Of a stretch of 39,864 bases of DNA, positions 32,333 through 39,864 are shown one piece after another. Under the pieces are notes generated by a model. That model did not search any database, was not told the DNA's origin, and saw only the letters and a program-made list of their open reading frames with translations. Positions within the stretch are counted from its first letter, which is position 1. Every line of letters starts with the position of its first letter. A program made the translations under genes and the position numbers. This DNA comes from Oscillospiraceae bacterium (lineage in GTDB: Bacteria > Bacillota > Clostridia > Oscillospirales > Acutalibacteraceae): the NCBI GenBank assembly GCA_015065925.1, contig SVPL01000018.1, positions 1-39,864 on the forward strand, read 5' to 3'.

Positions 32333-35300
32333 ACAAAACCCCTCCTTTTTCTAAAGCAGCAAACCACCATTGCGGTGAGTGCGGTAACCGAAATAATCAT
32401 AACCACTAAAGCCATAGACGAGTCACCCGTTTGCGGTGAGGCTTCATCGTTAGAGCTTTGGTTATCAACGCCATCTGAAAGCTCGGATTCAAAATATGCG
32501 TCTGAAAATACCTCTTGGTATTTGGGGTCCTTCATAAGCTCACTAAGCTCGGGCAATTGGTCCTCATCATAATAGGTATATGGAGATTTTTGTGTATTAA
32601 CCGAGTCCTTAGCCGCCGCTGTGCGGCAAAGAATGGCTTTTTCCACCATACCCTCACCAATAGGATTATAAACCACCAAATAAATTGTAGGCTCCTTAGA
32701 CATCATCATTCGCATAGAAAGCTTTTCGCCCGCCGTAACCCTTGTGCCTTCAATAATTTCTTTACCCTCGGCATCAAAGGAAAGGGCTATATAACCATCC
32801 TTGGCGTTTTTGGAAAGGGCAGCCGAGAAAACATAATCTCCGCGCTTTTCAACCTCAATTGGGTAAACCATTGAAGTATCAGACTTTTTATTCAATGCAT
32901 CGGGGTGCTGATAACCAATTTCATCATAAAGAGGCTCACAATATGCTTTTGAATACTCGGCATCAACAACACCTGTAGGCAAAGGCTCAATCACAACATC
33001 ATCAATATAAACCTCTGCATCCCAGTTGAGATAGATGGAAAAATATTTATCGGTTGCGGTTGCCTCAAAGGTAAACTTAATCCAACCGTTTTCGTCGGGC
33101 TCAGCCACCTTGTATTTTCCTGCGGGGCCAAAGAAATATTCCGAAACATCACCCGTTTTGCCTATTACATCGGTGTGGGTGGTGAAATAACCCTTCATAT
33201 TATAATTGGCAAACATATTGTCTACCACCGAGTTGTTATAAACAGCGTGATAGAAGGTGTTTGAAATTTCAGTAGGCTTCAACCAATAGGAAACATAGTA
33301 TTTTTCGCCTATTTCAAGCTGTCCCATTGTGAGATCGAAAATAGAAAAACCATAGGTTTTACTTTCGGGAACAAGCTTTTGATAATAACGCATAGAGGTT
33401 TTTCCGCTATGCACAAGGGGATCGTTATCTGATGTAGCGTGATAAAGTGAAAGAACATCCTTAGAATAGGTTCCGCCTGCGGTATCGTTTTCGTAATAAT
33501 AACCCTCAAAGGTCTGCTCAAAGGAACCCTTTTTAATCCACTTTGCGTAGACGGTTACATCATTTTCGGGGAACTGCTTAAAGTTAAATCTTTGGGTGTA
33601 TTCCTTGTCGGTAAACCAACCCGCAAAAGCCATATCGTCAGGATGAGTGGGAGTGGGAACACTTGAAACTATCTGTCCCACAGGACCGCTTAAGGCTTCC
33701 ATTGGATTGCCGTCACAGGTATCAAAGGTTACCGTAACAGTATCTACCTCTACAAGGGTGATATCGTCAATGTACATCTCAAAGGCGCCATAAGCATAAA
33801 GTCCCATAAAGCCATTTGCCGAAGCGGTGAAGATAAGCTCTAGGTTTTGCCATTCGCCCTCTTTAAAGGATGAGTTGAAATACTTAATGTTGGTCTTTTT
33901 TCTGTCACCAACCGAGAAGGCATTGTCCTTTGCATCCAAAAGGGTTAACTGCCAAGCGCCCTCAGCCGCCTTTTCAACCTTATTTGGAGCATAAACCCAC
34001 ATATTTAATTTATACCCTTTGCCGACCTCAAGCTTTTTGGTAGCATATGGGAAGGGAGACACAAAATAACTACTGTTTACGGCTGGCTTGTAAAGTGATT
34101 TATTTCCGCCGTGAACAAATTGGTCTTCGTCAGATTTTTTAGAATAAACCGAAAGGGTATTACTTGCAAGGCTACCGCCTATTATATATCCCTCAAAATC
34201 CTGATTATAAACGCCTTCGTCAATCCATTTTGCGTAAAGAGTAATATTATCCTCAGGGAATAGAGTGTCACCAAAAACGGTGGTTAGAGCTTCATCCGAA
34301 TACCAGCCTGCAAAAACCTTACCCGTTTTTACGGGAACGGGCAGTGTTGGTAAAGCATCGCCCGAAACACCCTTTAAGGCACTAACCTCACTACCGCCGT
34401 TTGTGTTAAAGGTTATGGTTACATTGGCGGCGCTAAGGCATTTTAAGGAAACATCATCTAAATAATATTCATTTGGGCCCCAACCCGAAAGATTGAGGAA
34501 ACCGTTATGGGTTGCCGAGAAGGTGTAAACAACCTCCTGCCACTCGCCCACCTTGGAGGCGTCGATATTAGTAGAGGCTTCGCCCGACTTTTTAAGTATA
34601 CAGATATTCGGCATAGAACTACCCGAAACCTGAGCGTGAGCATTATTTTTATCGGGTGAATACATAAGCTGAATGGTTCCCGTTGCGGTAATTGGAGAAG
34701 CAATTTTTACAAAGAAACGAAGCTCATAGGTGTTTCCTGCCACAAGGGGGGCGATTGCTTCATTGGGGAATAAAGCCACGCGGAAGGTTTTGTTTTCACC
34801 CACGCGGTAAATGGCTTTTGTTCCGCCGTAGGCATTGCCGTCTGTACCATTTGAGGTGATAAGGGTATAGTTTGCAAGTCTGCCGCTTACCGTGGCATCA
34901 TAATTTTCAAAGGTTTGATAAACTACGCCGACCTCACCCCATTTAGCATAAAGGGTAATATCTTCATTGGGGTAAACCGTAGCAGTAAAGGGATTTGTGC
35001 AGCTAGAATCGGTATACCAACCCATAAAGGAGGCATTTTCCCTTGTGGGCGTTGGTAGGGTGGGTAGGCTATCACCCGAAATACCCGCTAGAGAAGTGAT
35101 AGCGTTTCCGCCATTAGTATTAAAATTAACCTTAACGGCGCTTACCTTTGAAATTTTAAAATCGTCAATGTAAAATTCGGTTACAGCATTTGTCCAAAGA
35201 CCTAAATATACATAGGCATCATATTCTGCGGTAAAGGTTGCAGAAGCCTCTATCCACTCATTTCTTACCGTGGCTCCCGTACCATTATGGGCAAATCTTA

Positions 35301-35724
35301 CAAGGTATGGGCTAACTGCCGCGTTTGTATTTGCGCCTGAAACCTTTTTGCGTACATAGCTGTTTGCATTATCGGTATAATAAAGATTAAAGGCAAAGGT
35401 AGAATTAAGATTTATTGCCTTGTATTTTAGCGAAACCTTGTAGGTGGCATCCTTTGTGAGCTTTGCATCAGAACCGGATGTCATAACTGCGGCGGCTGGG
35501 GACATATTGGCATCGGCGGCGGTAAAATTACCGTAAAGCGCCTTGCCCTGTGCGGCATCACCCGTATCGGAAACCACAAACTTATTTAACGCGCCACCCG
35601 AAGGATAGTTTTCAAAATCCAGACTCAGCACAACATTATCATCCCCACCTGCCGTAACGGTGCAAATTATTGATGATAAAATTAAAATAGCGCTAAGTAA
35701 AACTGACAACACTTTTTTAAACAA
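32326..35724 (-). CDS. Giant cell-wall surface protein: four CBM-like modules and three InlB B-repeats
   Basis: 1132 residues starting at TTG (GGAGGG upstream). A signal peptide is followed by four carbohydrate-binding-like beta-sandwiches (about 31-195, 268-430, 505-660, 735-915). Each opens with a (D/T/E)FE(N/G)Y motif and closes with a Y(I/L)DD strand. Three InlB/Flg_new B-repeats (about 197-262, 435-500, 663-729; each ends LYAKW or VYAKW) separate them. The C-terminus has SPQTGD, a hydrophobic span and RKRRG, a sortase-type signal with Pro-Gln-Thr-Gly in place of LPXTG. No catalytic domain is seen; it may hold a glycan at the surface for the co-encoded lipoprotein enzyme. Confidence 0.82.
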   Translation of the reverse strand: MFKKVLSVLLSAILILSSIICTVTAGGDDNVVLSLDFENYPSGGALNKFVVSDTGDAAQGKALYGNFTAADANMSPAAAVMTSGSDAKLTKDATYKVSLKYKAINLNSTFAFNLYYTDNANSYVRKKVSGANTNAAVSPYLVRFAHNGTGATVRNEWIEASATFTAEYDAYVYLGLWTNAVTEFYIDDFKISKVSAVKVNFNTNGGNAITSLAGISGDSLPTLPTPTRENASFMGWYTDSSCTNPFTATVYPNEDITLYAKWGEVGVVYQTFENYDATVSGRLANYTLITSNGTDGNAYGGTKAIYRVGENKTFRVALFPNEAIAPLVAGNTYELRFFVKIASPITATGTIQLMYSPDKNNAHAQVSGSSMPNICILKKSGEASTNIDASKVGEWQEVVYTFSATHNGFLNLSGWGPNEYYLDDVSLKCLSAANVTITFNTNGGSEVSALKGVSGDALPTLPVPVKTGKVFAGWYSDEALTTVFGDTLFPEDNITLYAKWIDEGVYNQDFEGYIIGGSLASNTLSVYSKKSDEDQFVHGGNKSLYKPAVNSSYFVSPFPYATKKLEVGKGYKLNMWVYAPNKVEKAAEGAWQLTLLDAKDNAFSVGDRKKTNIKYFNSSFKEGEWQNLELIFTASANGFMGLYAYGAFEMYIDDITLVEVDTVTVTFDTCDGNPMEALSGPVGQIVSSVPTPTHPDDMAFAGWFTDKEYTQRFNFKQFPENDVTVYAKWIKKGSFEQTFEGYYYENDTAGGTYSKDVLSLYHATSDNDPLVHSGKTSMRYYQKLVPESKTYGFSIFDLTMGQLEIGEKYYVSYWLKPTEISNTFYHAVYNNSVVDNMFANYNMKGYFTTHTDVIGKTGDVSEYFFGPAGKYKVAEPDENGWIKFTFEATATDKYFSIYLNWDAEVYIDDVVIEPLPTGVVDAEYSKAYCEPLYDEIGYQHPDALNKKSDTSMVYPIEVEKRGDYVFSAALSKNAKDGYIALSFDAEGKEIIEGTRVTAGEKLSMRMMMSKEPTIYLVVYNPIGEGMVEKAILCRTAAAKDSVNTQKSPYTYYDEDQLPELSELMKDPKYQEVFSDAYFESELSDGVDNQSSNDEASPQTGDSSMALVVMIISVTALTAMVVCCFRKRRGFVC

Positions 35725-35738
35725 ATATATCCCTCCAT

Positions 35739-37169
35739 TTAAAATAAATCAGGCTTTGGAAGTTCAAGCTTAACAGGTGAATCATAGTTAAAACCGATTT
35801 CCCCAAACATTGCCTTAACAAATGCCTCTACCGCTACGGGCATCATAGAATATGCATTTACATAGGTGTTAGCCCTTTCGAAATACTGATTTGCAAAATA
35901 GGGTGAACCAAATGAAACATAAACCGATTTTTCTAAAGAATGGAAATGAGATTTTGCAATTGCCCAGCACTTATCATCCCAAATATCTATGGGGCCTACG
36001 GGACGGAAGGAACGGGTGTAAAGAGCGTACAAAATGAGGTCGCTGTCTGAAGCGTGTTTATCAAACTCCTCATCCGAGGGGCGGGCTTGCTTATAGTGTA
36101 CAACCTCCACTCCCCTTGATTTAAGAGAGCTTTCCATAGCGGTTACTGCCTCTAGTCCTGCGTTATGGTTGCAAAGGCTTACAAGAAGCACCTTTTTAAT
36201 TGGTTTTTTAAGGGGAAGTAAATCCACCTTATTTTTAACCAATGTTATGGATGCCTCTGCAATCCTTTCTGCCGTTTGCCTTGCAAATTCTGTTTTTTCT
36301 GCCGTAAGGGACGGCAAATTATTTAATTTTATGCAATATTTATCCTTAAGATTGCCAATTCTAATCAGGGCATCCTCCAAACGGGACATTGGGATTTCAC
36401 CCGACTCAATTTCAGCAACAACGGCATCTATATAATCGTTGGTGGGCCATAAAACAAAATCACACCCCGCCTTAAAGCACTCAACCTGAGTTTTGGTTTG
36501 GTTTTCATAGTATCCGTTAAAGCCACCCATCATAGCGGCGTCGGAAACAACCACACCCTTGAAGCCAAGCTCACCCTTTAGAAGGTCGGTGAGAAGCTCC
36601 CTTGAAAGGGTTGCGGGCAGGGGGAAACCGTTTTTGCGCTCCTTTTGATAGGCGGGAAGGGTTATATGCCCCGGCATAACCATTTCTACACCCTCGGCAA
36701 TAAGCTCTTTATAAACTCTGCCGTAGGTCTCCCACCATTTATCCATATCCATAGAGTTTTCGGTGGTAATTATATGTTGGTCGCGCCAATCCACGCCGTC
36801 ACCCGGAAAGTGCTTGGCTGTAGCGGCAAGACCGTTATCCTGCATACCCTTAATAATATTCTTTAAAAGAGGTAACATTCGGTCGGGGTTATCCGACAAA
36901 GCACGAACATTTACCAAAGGGTTTCTAAAATTGTAATTTATGTCACAAACGGGGGTGAAGGCGGCGGTGATACCCGCTGCCGTGCCCTCTAAAGCCGTTG
37001 CTTTGCCGTAATCATAAGCCATCTGCTCATCATTAGCAGAACCAAGGCTCATTAAAAGGGGGAGATTGGTCATTCCCTTTATGTAGCCGCCACATCCACA
37101 CTCAAAATCCGAAAAGAAAAGAGGTGGAATCTTGCTGTTTTTCAAATATCTTTCGGCGTTTTCGCGCAT
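35739..37169 (-). CDS. GH3 glycosidase, apparently lacking its first part
   Basis: 476 residues from the first ATG. Motifs of GH3: KHFPGDGVDWRDQH (residues 119-132), MVMPGHITLPAYQ and GFKGVVVSDAAMMGG with nucleophile Asp210. The family usually begins 60 or more residues earlier with a MTLEEKIGQLF-type helix, which is absent. The frame is open for 21 more codons before the ATG (giving ITEVKDDDGIATM) and then meets TGA at 37233. No ribosome binding site is near the ATG. The upstream gene is truncated at the same point, so a deletion has probably joined two genes. A cytoplasmic hexosaminidase or glucosidase is the usual role; activity is doubtful. Confidence 0.75.
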   Translation of the reverse strand: MRENAERYLKNSKIPPLFFSDFECGCGGYIKGMTNLPLLMSLGSANDEQMAYDYGKATALEGTAAGITAAFTPVCDINYNFRNPLVNVRALSDNPDRMLPLLKNIIKGMQDNGLAATAKHFPGDGVDWRDQHIITTENSMDMDKWWETYGRVYKELIAEGVEMVMPGHITLPAYQKERKNGFPLPATLSRELLTDLLKGELGFKGVVVSDAAMMGGFNGYYENQTKTQVECFKAGCDFVLWPTNDYIDAVVAEIESGEIPMSRLEDALIRIGNLKDKYCIKLNNLPSLTAEKTEFARQTAERIAEASITLVKNKVDLLPLKKPIKKVLLVSLCNHNAGLEAVTAMESSLKSRGVEVVHYKQARPSDEEFDKHASDSDLILYALYTRSFRPVGPIDIWDDKCWAIAKSHFHSLEKSVYVSFGSPYFANQYFERANTYVNAYSMMPVAVEAFVKAMFGEIGFNYDSPVKLELPKPDLF

Positions 37170-38035
37170 AGTGGCAATGCCGTCATCATCCTTAACCTCG
37201 GTAATGACCTTCCGTGAGCTACAAAAACTCCATCAATATAGGCTATTTGGGGATTTCTAAGACCTGCATCTACATGGCACTGAGTAGGCTCTCCCCAAGT
37301 TTTACCTCTATCCTCACTTATAATATGGTCGATTTTAGATTCGTCCTCCTTATTGTAGGCATATATATGAAGTCTGCCCTCGGGGTCGAATAGCATTGCA
37401 CCGTAGCCTCTGTTTTGTGTGGGAACAGGAACAACCGATAATTCGTTAAAGGTTAAGCCGTTATCGGTGCTGGTGAATATACGGTAGAGGTGTTCATCAT
37501 TCCAACCGCAAAAATCACCTGTACCGTCATTACAAAATTCCAAAACATAAATTACTCCGTCATAGTAGCAAGCATCATAAACTCTGCCCTTGAAGGAGCA
37601 CATTTCTGTAGGCTCGCTCCAAGTTTTGCCCTCATCACTACTAATAACAATCATAGGTGTGTCCCAAGGCTGACAAACACTGTGGGCATTATTGCGAAGG
37701 CATATTGCAACAATATCACCTTTATTGGTTGCAACAGCCTTTTCTACCGAAATTGCATTAACTCCGTCCAAAAGGGTGGCTTTGGAATAGGGAAGCTCAT
37801 TTATATTAGAAAAGGTTTCCCCACCGTCAGAGGATAATCTGTATTCCACAAATCCAAAGGTTGAATGTCCCAGCTCGTATTTTGCAGAGCAGTTTGAATT
37901 AAAGTCAATAAGCTTTCCCGGTGCATACTCTACAATTGCGTGTGTCATATGACCGCTTCTGCCCCTTGATTCATTATCCACATAAAGAGTAGGCTCTGAT
38001 AATTCTACGGTATAACCGTCGCGCTTAAATTCCAT
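37142..38035 (-). CDS. Sialidase-like beta-propeller (BNR repeats), C-terminally truncated
   Basis: 297 residues starting right after the aldolase stop (GAGG upstream). Four Asp boxes are visible: SSDGGETF (68-75), SSDEGKTW (132-139), STDNGLTF (189-196) and SEDRGKTW (240-247). An RNPQIAYIDGVFVAHGR stretch follows, then about 20 residues unlike the family and a stop that overlaps the GH3 start. A six-bladed propeller would need more. No signal peptide is present, so it would be cytoplasmic. The N-terminal Arg-containing region may bind an acidic sugar. Part of the aldolase/propeller/GH3/surface protein operon; probably inactive or altered. Confidence 0.65.
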   Translation of the reverse strand: MEFKRDGYTVELSEPTLYVDNESRGRSGHMTHAIVEYAPGKLIDFNSNCSAKYELGHSTFGFVEYRLSSDGGETFSNINELPYSKATLLDGVNAISVEKAVATNKGDIVAICLRNNAHSVCQPWDTPMIVISSDEGKTWSEPTEMCSFKGRVYDACYYDGVIYVLEFCNDGTGDFCGWNDEHLYRIFTSTDNGLTFNELSVVPVPTQNRGYGAMLFDPEGRLHIYAYNKEDESKIDHIISEDRGKTWGEPTQCHVDAGLRNPQIAYIDGVFVAHGRSLPRLRMMTALPLCAKTPKDI

Positions 38036-38809
38036 TTATTTTTCCTCTTTTCCTTTTTTCATTTTTTGCAAGGTATCTTGGGCGGCATTGTAAACGAAAT
38101 TCCAATCTCCGCCGCTAAAAAGCATATTAATATCAAATTTCGACCAAAAATTTATGCTTTGCGCGTCACAACCACCCGCAATACCAATGAGTTTGCCGTG
38201 TTTTCTTAGTATGCTGATTGCCCTTTCCATTTGAGAGGTAGTTTTCTCGCCATAAACATTTAAAAATTCTCCCACCGAGCCCGACAAATCGTTTGGCCCG
38301 AAAATGCATCCGTCAAGATAGGGGATTTTGGCAATTTCTTCAAGCTCGTCTATGCAGTTAACCGACTCAATTTGTATAAAGCGGCAAAGCTCAAGGCTCC
38401 TTCTTTCCACATAATCCTTAACATTATCGGCGCCGTAGCCAATAGCCCTCATTGGCCCAAAGCCACGATTCCCCAAGGGCGGATATAGGGTTGACTCAAT
38501 AAGCTCTTTTGCCTCATTATAGGAATGAACCATAGGAAAAATTATGGCGTCAGGCCCCATTTCAAGCACCTTTTTGGTGGCGGTTAAATCGTTTTGGGGA
38601 AGCCTTATAACAGATGCAATATTTACGGATTTTGCGGTATTAATATGGCAAAACACATCCTTATAAGACATATAGGTATGCTCCATATCTATCCAAACCG
38701 CGTCATATCCTACTCTGCCGACTATCTCACAAAGACAGGGGTCGGTTAAACAAACCAGCGTACCCGCTAGTCGGTTATTAAGCTCTAATTTTTTTCTTAA
38801 TAAATTCAT
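38036..38809 (-). CDS. HpcH/HpaI-family class II aldolase
   Basis: 257 residues from the ATG at 38809, with GGGAGG six bases upstream. Metal and base residues of HpaI-type aldolases are visible: DAVWIDMEH (Asp41, Glu43, His44), VIRLPQND, CRFIQIES (Glu) and FGPNDLSGS (Asp). These enzymes cleave 4-hydroxy-2-oxo acids to pyruvate and an aldehyde, with Mg2+ or Mn2+. First gene of the operon that diverges from AraC; its likely role is the last, carbon-cleaving step in degradation of a sugar acid released by the neighbouring glycosidases. Confidence 0.8.
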   Translation of the reverse strand: MNLLRKKLELNNRLAGTLVCLTDPCLCEIVGRVGYDAVWIDMEHTYMSYKDVFCHINTAKSVNIASVIRLPQNDLTATKKVLEMGPDAIIFPMVHSYNEAKELIESTLYPPLGNRGFGPMRAIGYGADNVKDYVERRSLELCRFIQIESVNCIDELEEIAKIPYLDGCIFGPNDLSGSVGEFLNVYGEKTTSQMERAISILRKHGKLIGIAGGCDAQSINFWSKFDINMLFSGGDWNFVYNAAQDTLQKMKKGKEEK

Positions 38810-38831
38810 AAACATCCTCCCTTTTACTATT

Positions 38832-38859
38832 ATTATAACAGTGGGCTTTGCAATTTCAA
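38832..38859 (-). promoter_or_regulatory. Promoter of the aldolase/glycan operon
   Basis: On the minus strand TTGAAA (38854-38859), 16 bases, TATAAT (38832-38837), in the 117-base gap shared with AraC. TGCAATTTCA at 38849 and TGCAATATTA at 38891 are related sequences 42 bases apart, one over each promoter; they could be a shared operator, but this is weak. Confidence 0.6.
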
Positions 38860-38880
38860 TAAGCATTTAAGCAAAAAACA

Positions 38881-38909
38881 TTGTAATTCCTGCAATATTA
38901 TGTTACTAT
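38881..38909 (+). promoter_or_regulatory. Promoter of the divergent AraC gene
   Basis: TTGTAA (38881-38886), 17 bases, TACTAT (38904-38909) preceded by a TG at 38901-38902 (two bases before the -10). It faces away from the aldolase operon. Confidence 0.6.
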
Positions 38910-38926
38910 AAACGGGGTGATAAAAA

Positions 38927-39709
38927 ATGTCTACTTACGAATATTCTATTGAATCGGAAAATTTTTATTGCAAGTATGCAAAGGGAAAGCCGTCGGTTTC
39001 AGGAAAAGAGTTTCACGATTATGATGAGGTTGTTTTATTTTTGGAGGGGGAGGCTAAATTCGTATCTAAAAACACACAAACAACCCTGAGCTTAAACGAT
39101 ATTGTTTGGATATCCCGAGAGCAATTTCATCAATTTATTGTTTTAGATGAAGAAAACTACACAAGGTGCATAGTTGCCATAAAAAGGGATTCGCCCCTAT
39201 CCCCCATTTTTATGGACTCAACCCAAAACACCGTATCTATAATCGGCGCAAGTGACAATCTTCGTAATATTTTCGGGAATATAATTAATACAGTAAAGGG
39301 CGCTCTGCCAAAAAACGAAAAAATTATGCTGTTGGATGCCTTAATTACTCAGTTGGTGTTTGAAAAAAAGAGTTCCCCCGATATTACAAACAAAAAGTTT
39401 ACCGAGCCTTCTTCCCTTATTAGCCGCGCAATAGATTATATAGATAAAAATTTAACTCATTGCTTAACGGTTAAAAGCATTGCCCGTAAATTAGGGGTTA
39501 GCGAATCTACCCTTTCACACAAATTTCGGGATGAGCTTAACATTCCCATTTACCAGTATATATCCAAAAAGCGTGTATCGGTGGCAAGGCAGTACATTTT
39601 AAGCGGATATTCCCTAAGCGAGGCGGCATTGCTTAGCGGGTTTAATGATTATGGAAGCTTTTTTCGCATTTGCAAAAGCCATTACGGAATTAAACCCTCA
39701 GAGCTGTAA
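38927..39709 (+). CDS. AraC-family regulator of the aldolase/glycan operon
   Basis: 260 residues, with GGGGTGA before the ATG. Cupin-like N-terminal sensor, then about 100 residues of helix-turn-helix DNA-binding domain (SIARKLGVSESTLSHKFRDE, then LLSGFNDYGSFFRICKSHYG). It is divergent from the five-gene operon at 30578-38809 and probably activates it on a sugar signal. This is the third AraC gene in 40 kb that sits beside a catabolic set. Confidence 0.9.
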   Translation: MSTYEYSIESENFYCKYAKGKPSVSGKEFHDYDEVVLFLEGEAKFVSKNTQTTLSLNDIVWISREQFHQFIVLDEENYTRCIVAIKRDSPLSPIFMDSTQNTVSIIGASDNLRNIFGNIINTVKGALPKNEKIMLLDALITQLVFEKKSSPDITNKKFTEPSSLISRAIDYIDKNLTHCLTVKSIARKLGVSESTLSHKFRDELNIPIYQYISKKRVSVARQYILSGYSLSEAALLSGFNDYGSFFRICKSHYGIKPSEL

Positions 39710-39715
39710 TAAAAT

Positions 39716-39742
39716 GCTGAATTGTTTCTTGACCGATAAATT
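39716..39742. repeat. Dispersed intergenic repeat, partial copy C
   Basis: GCTGAATTGTTTCTTGACCGATAAATT here matches 12023-12050 with one fewer T. The same stretch forms the left edge of the MITE-like element. Only the left part is present; the inverted end and hairpins do not follow. Confidence 0.65.
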
Positions 39743-39773
39743 ACAGTTTATCAGACATTAACTGTCCTACACT

Positions 39774-39864
39774 CTAAAAAACCTTGATATTACTGAGTTT
39801 TTCGTCAATTACAAACTCAATTGTTATGTATTTTCCCTTGTTTTTGCCCTTATGAGCGAAAATA
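39774..39864 (-). CDS. Possible 3' end of an uncharacterised gene, cut by the window edge
   Basis: On the minus strand an open frame enters from the right edge and stops at TAG (39774-39776), about 30 codons. It has a plausible composition (KGKYITIEFVIDEKL), with no match I can name. It may be chance; the gene would lie outside the window. Confidence 0.3.
   Translation of the reverse strand, partial: IFAHKGKNKGKYITIEFVIDEKLSNIKVF

Noticed and set aside
32515-32874. Plus-strand frame opposite the surface protein gene
   Set aside because: Antisense shadow of a well supported gene; composition is not protein-like.

Overview
The window looks like a chromosomal segment of an anaerobic, probably gut-associated Clostridia species (Firmicutes; Oscillospirales-like is my guess). 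The evidence is a dockerin-bearing surface protein, a sortase-type (PQTGD) surface protein with InlB-type repeats, a reverse rubrerythrin/PerR/ferritin peroxide operon, a remnant of type III glutamine synthetase, a BMP-type nucleoside ABC importer, strong GGAGG ribosome binding sites and moderate to low GC. No rRNA, tRNA, CRISPR array, phage or transposase gene was seen. Taxonomy is inference from gene content only.

Layout. 1-3140: the 3' part of a dockerin protein, then a two-gene unit (ECF transporter S component plus uridine-kinase-like P-loop kinase). 3176-6117 (minus): a tandem beta-helix, pectate-lyase-superfamily protein and an AraC-type regulator. 6284-11898 (plus): a seven-gene operon divergent from that regulator, with two type I dehydroquinase-like proteins, an extended SDR, a GNAT acetyltransferase, two classical SDRs and a zinc-free MDR oxidoreductase. 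This is the best candidate for an undescribed pathway. 11899-12331: a repeat mosaic containing a 159-bp MITE-like element. 12332-14977 (minus): pnp and rpsO with structured leaders. 15221-16766 (minus): perR, reverse rubrerythrin, ferritin. 16933-18417: a sugar-isomerase-like TIM barrel and a small XRE regulator/Cys-rich protein pair bracketed by a 56-bp duplicated terminator. 18475-24038 (minus): xpt and a complete BMP-type purine nucleoside importer. 24261-25970: a COG2509-like FAD protein and a glnN remnant with an amber codon. 26060-30409 (minus): AraC regulator, MATE exporter, GH106-like glycosidase. 30578-38809 (minus), divergent from an AraC gene at 38927-39709: HpaI-type aldolase, truncated sialidase-like propeller, 5'-truncated GH3, giant surface protein, lipoprotein glycosidase.

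How the genes work together. Three AraC-type regulators each sit beside a catabolic gene set, which suggests inducible use of plant or host glycans and small cyclic or glycosidic compounds. In the seven-gene operon both dehydroquinase-like proteins keep the Schiff-base Lys, the His and the substrate-binding Arg and Gln expected of the family, and are mixed with oxidoreductases. That suggests an oxidise / beta-eliminate / reduce route on a hydroxylated ring or sugar acid. The PerR operon is a compact peroxide and iron defence unit. The xpt operon couples purine nucleoside uptake to base salvage, with an internal terminator likely to raise binding-protein levels over the ATPase and permeases.

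Decay and rearrangement are visible: the sialidase-like and GH3 genes appear fused by a deletion, glnN is reduced to its 3' end, and a dispersed repeat family occurs at three places (about 1.7, 12.0 and 39.7 kb). Several starts were moved to fit ribosome binding sites and promoters, and at least five genes appear to use TTG.
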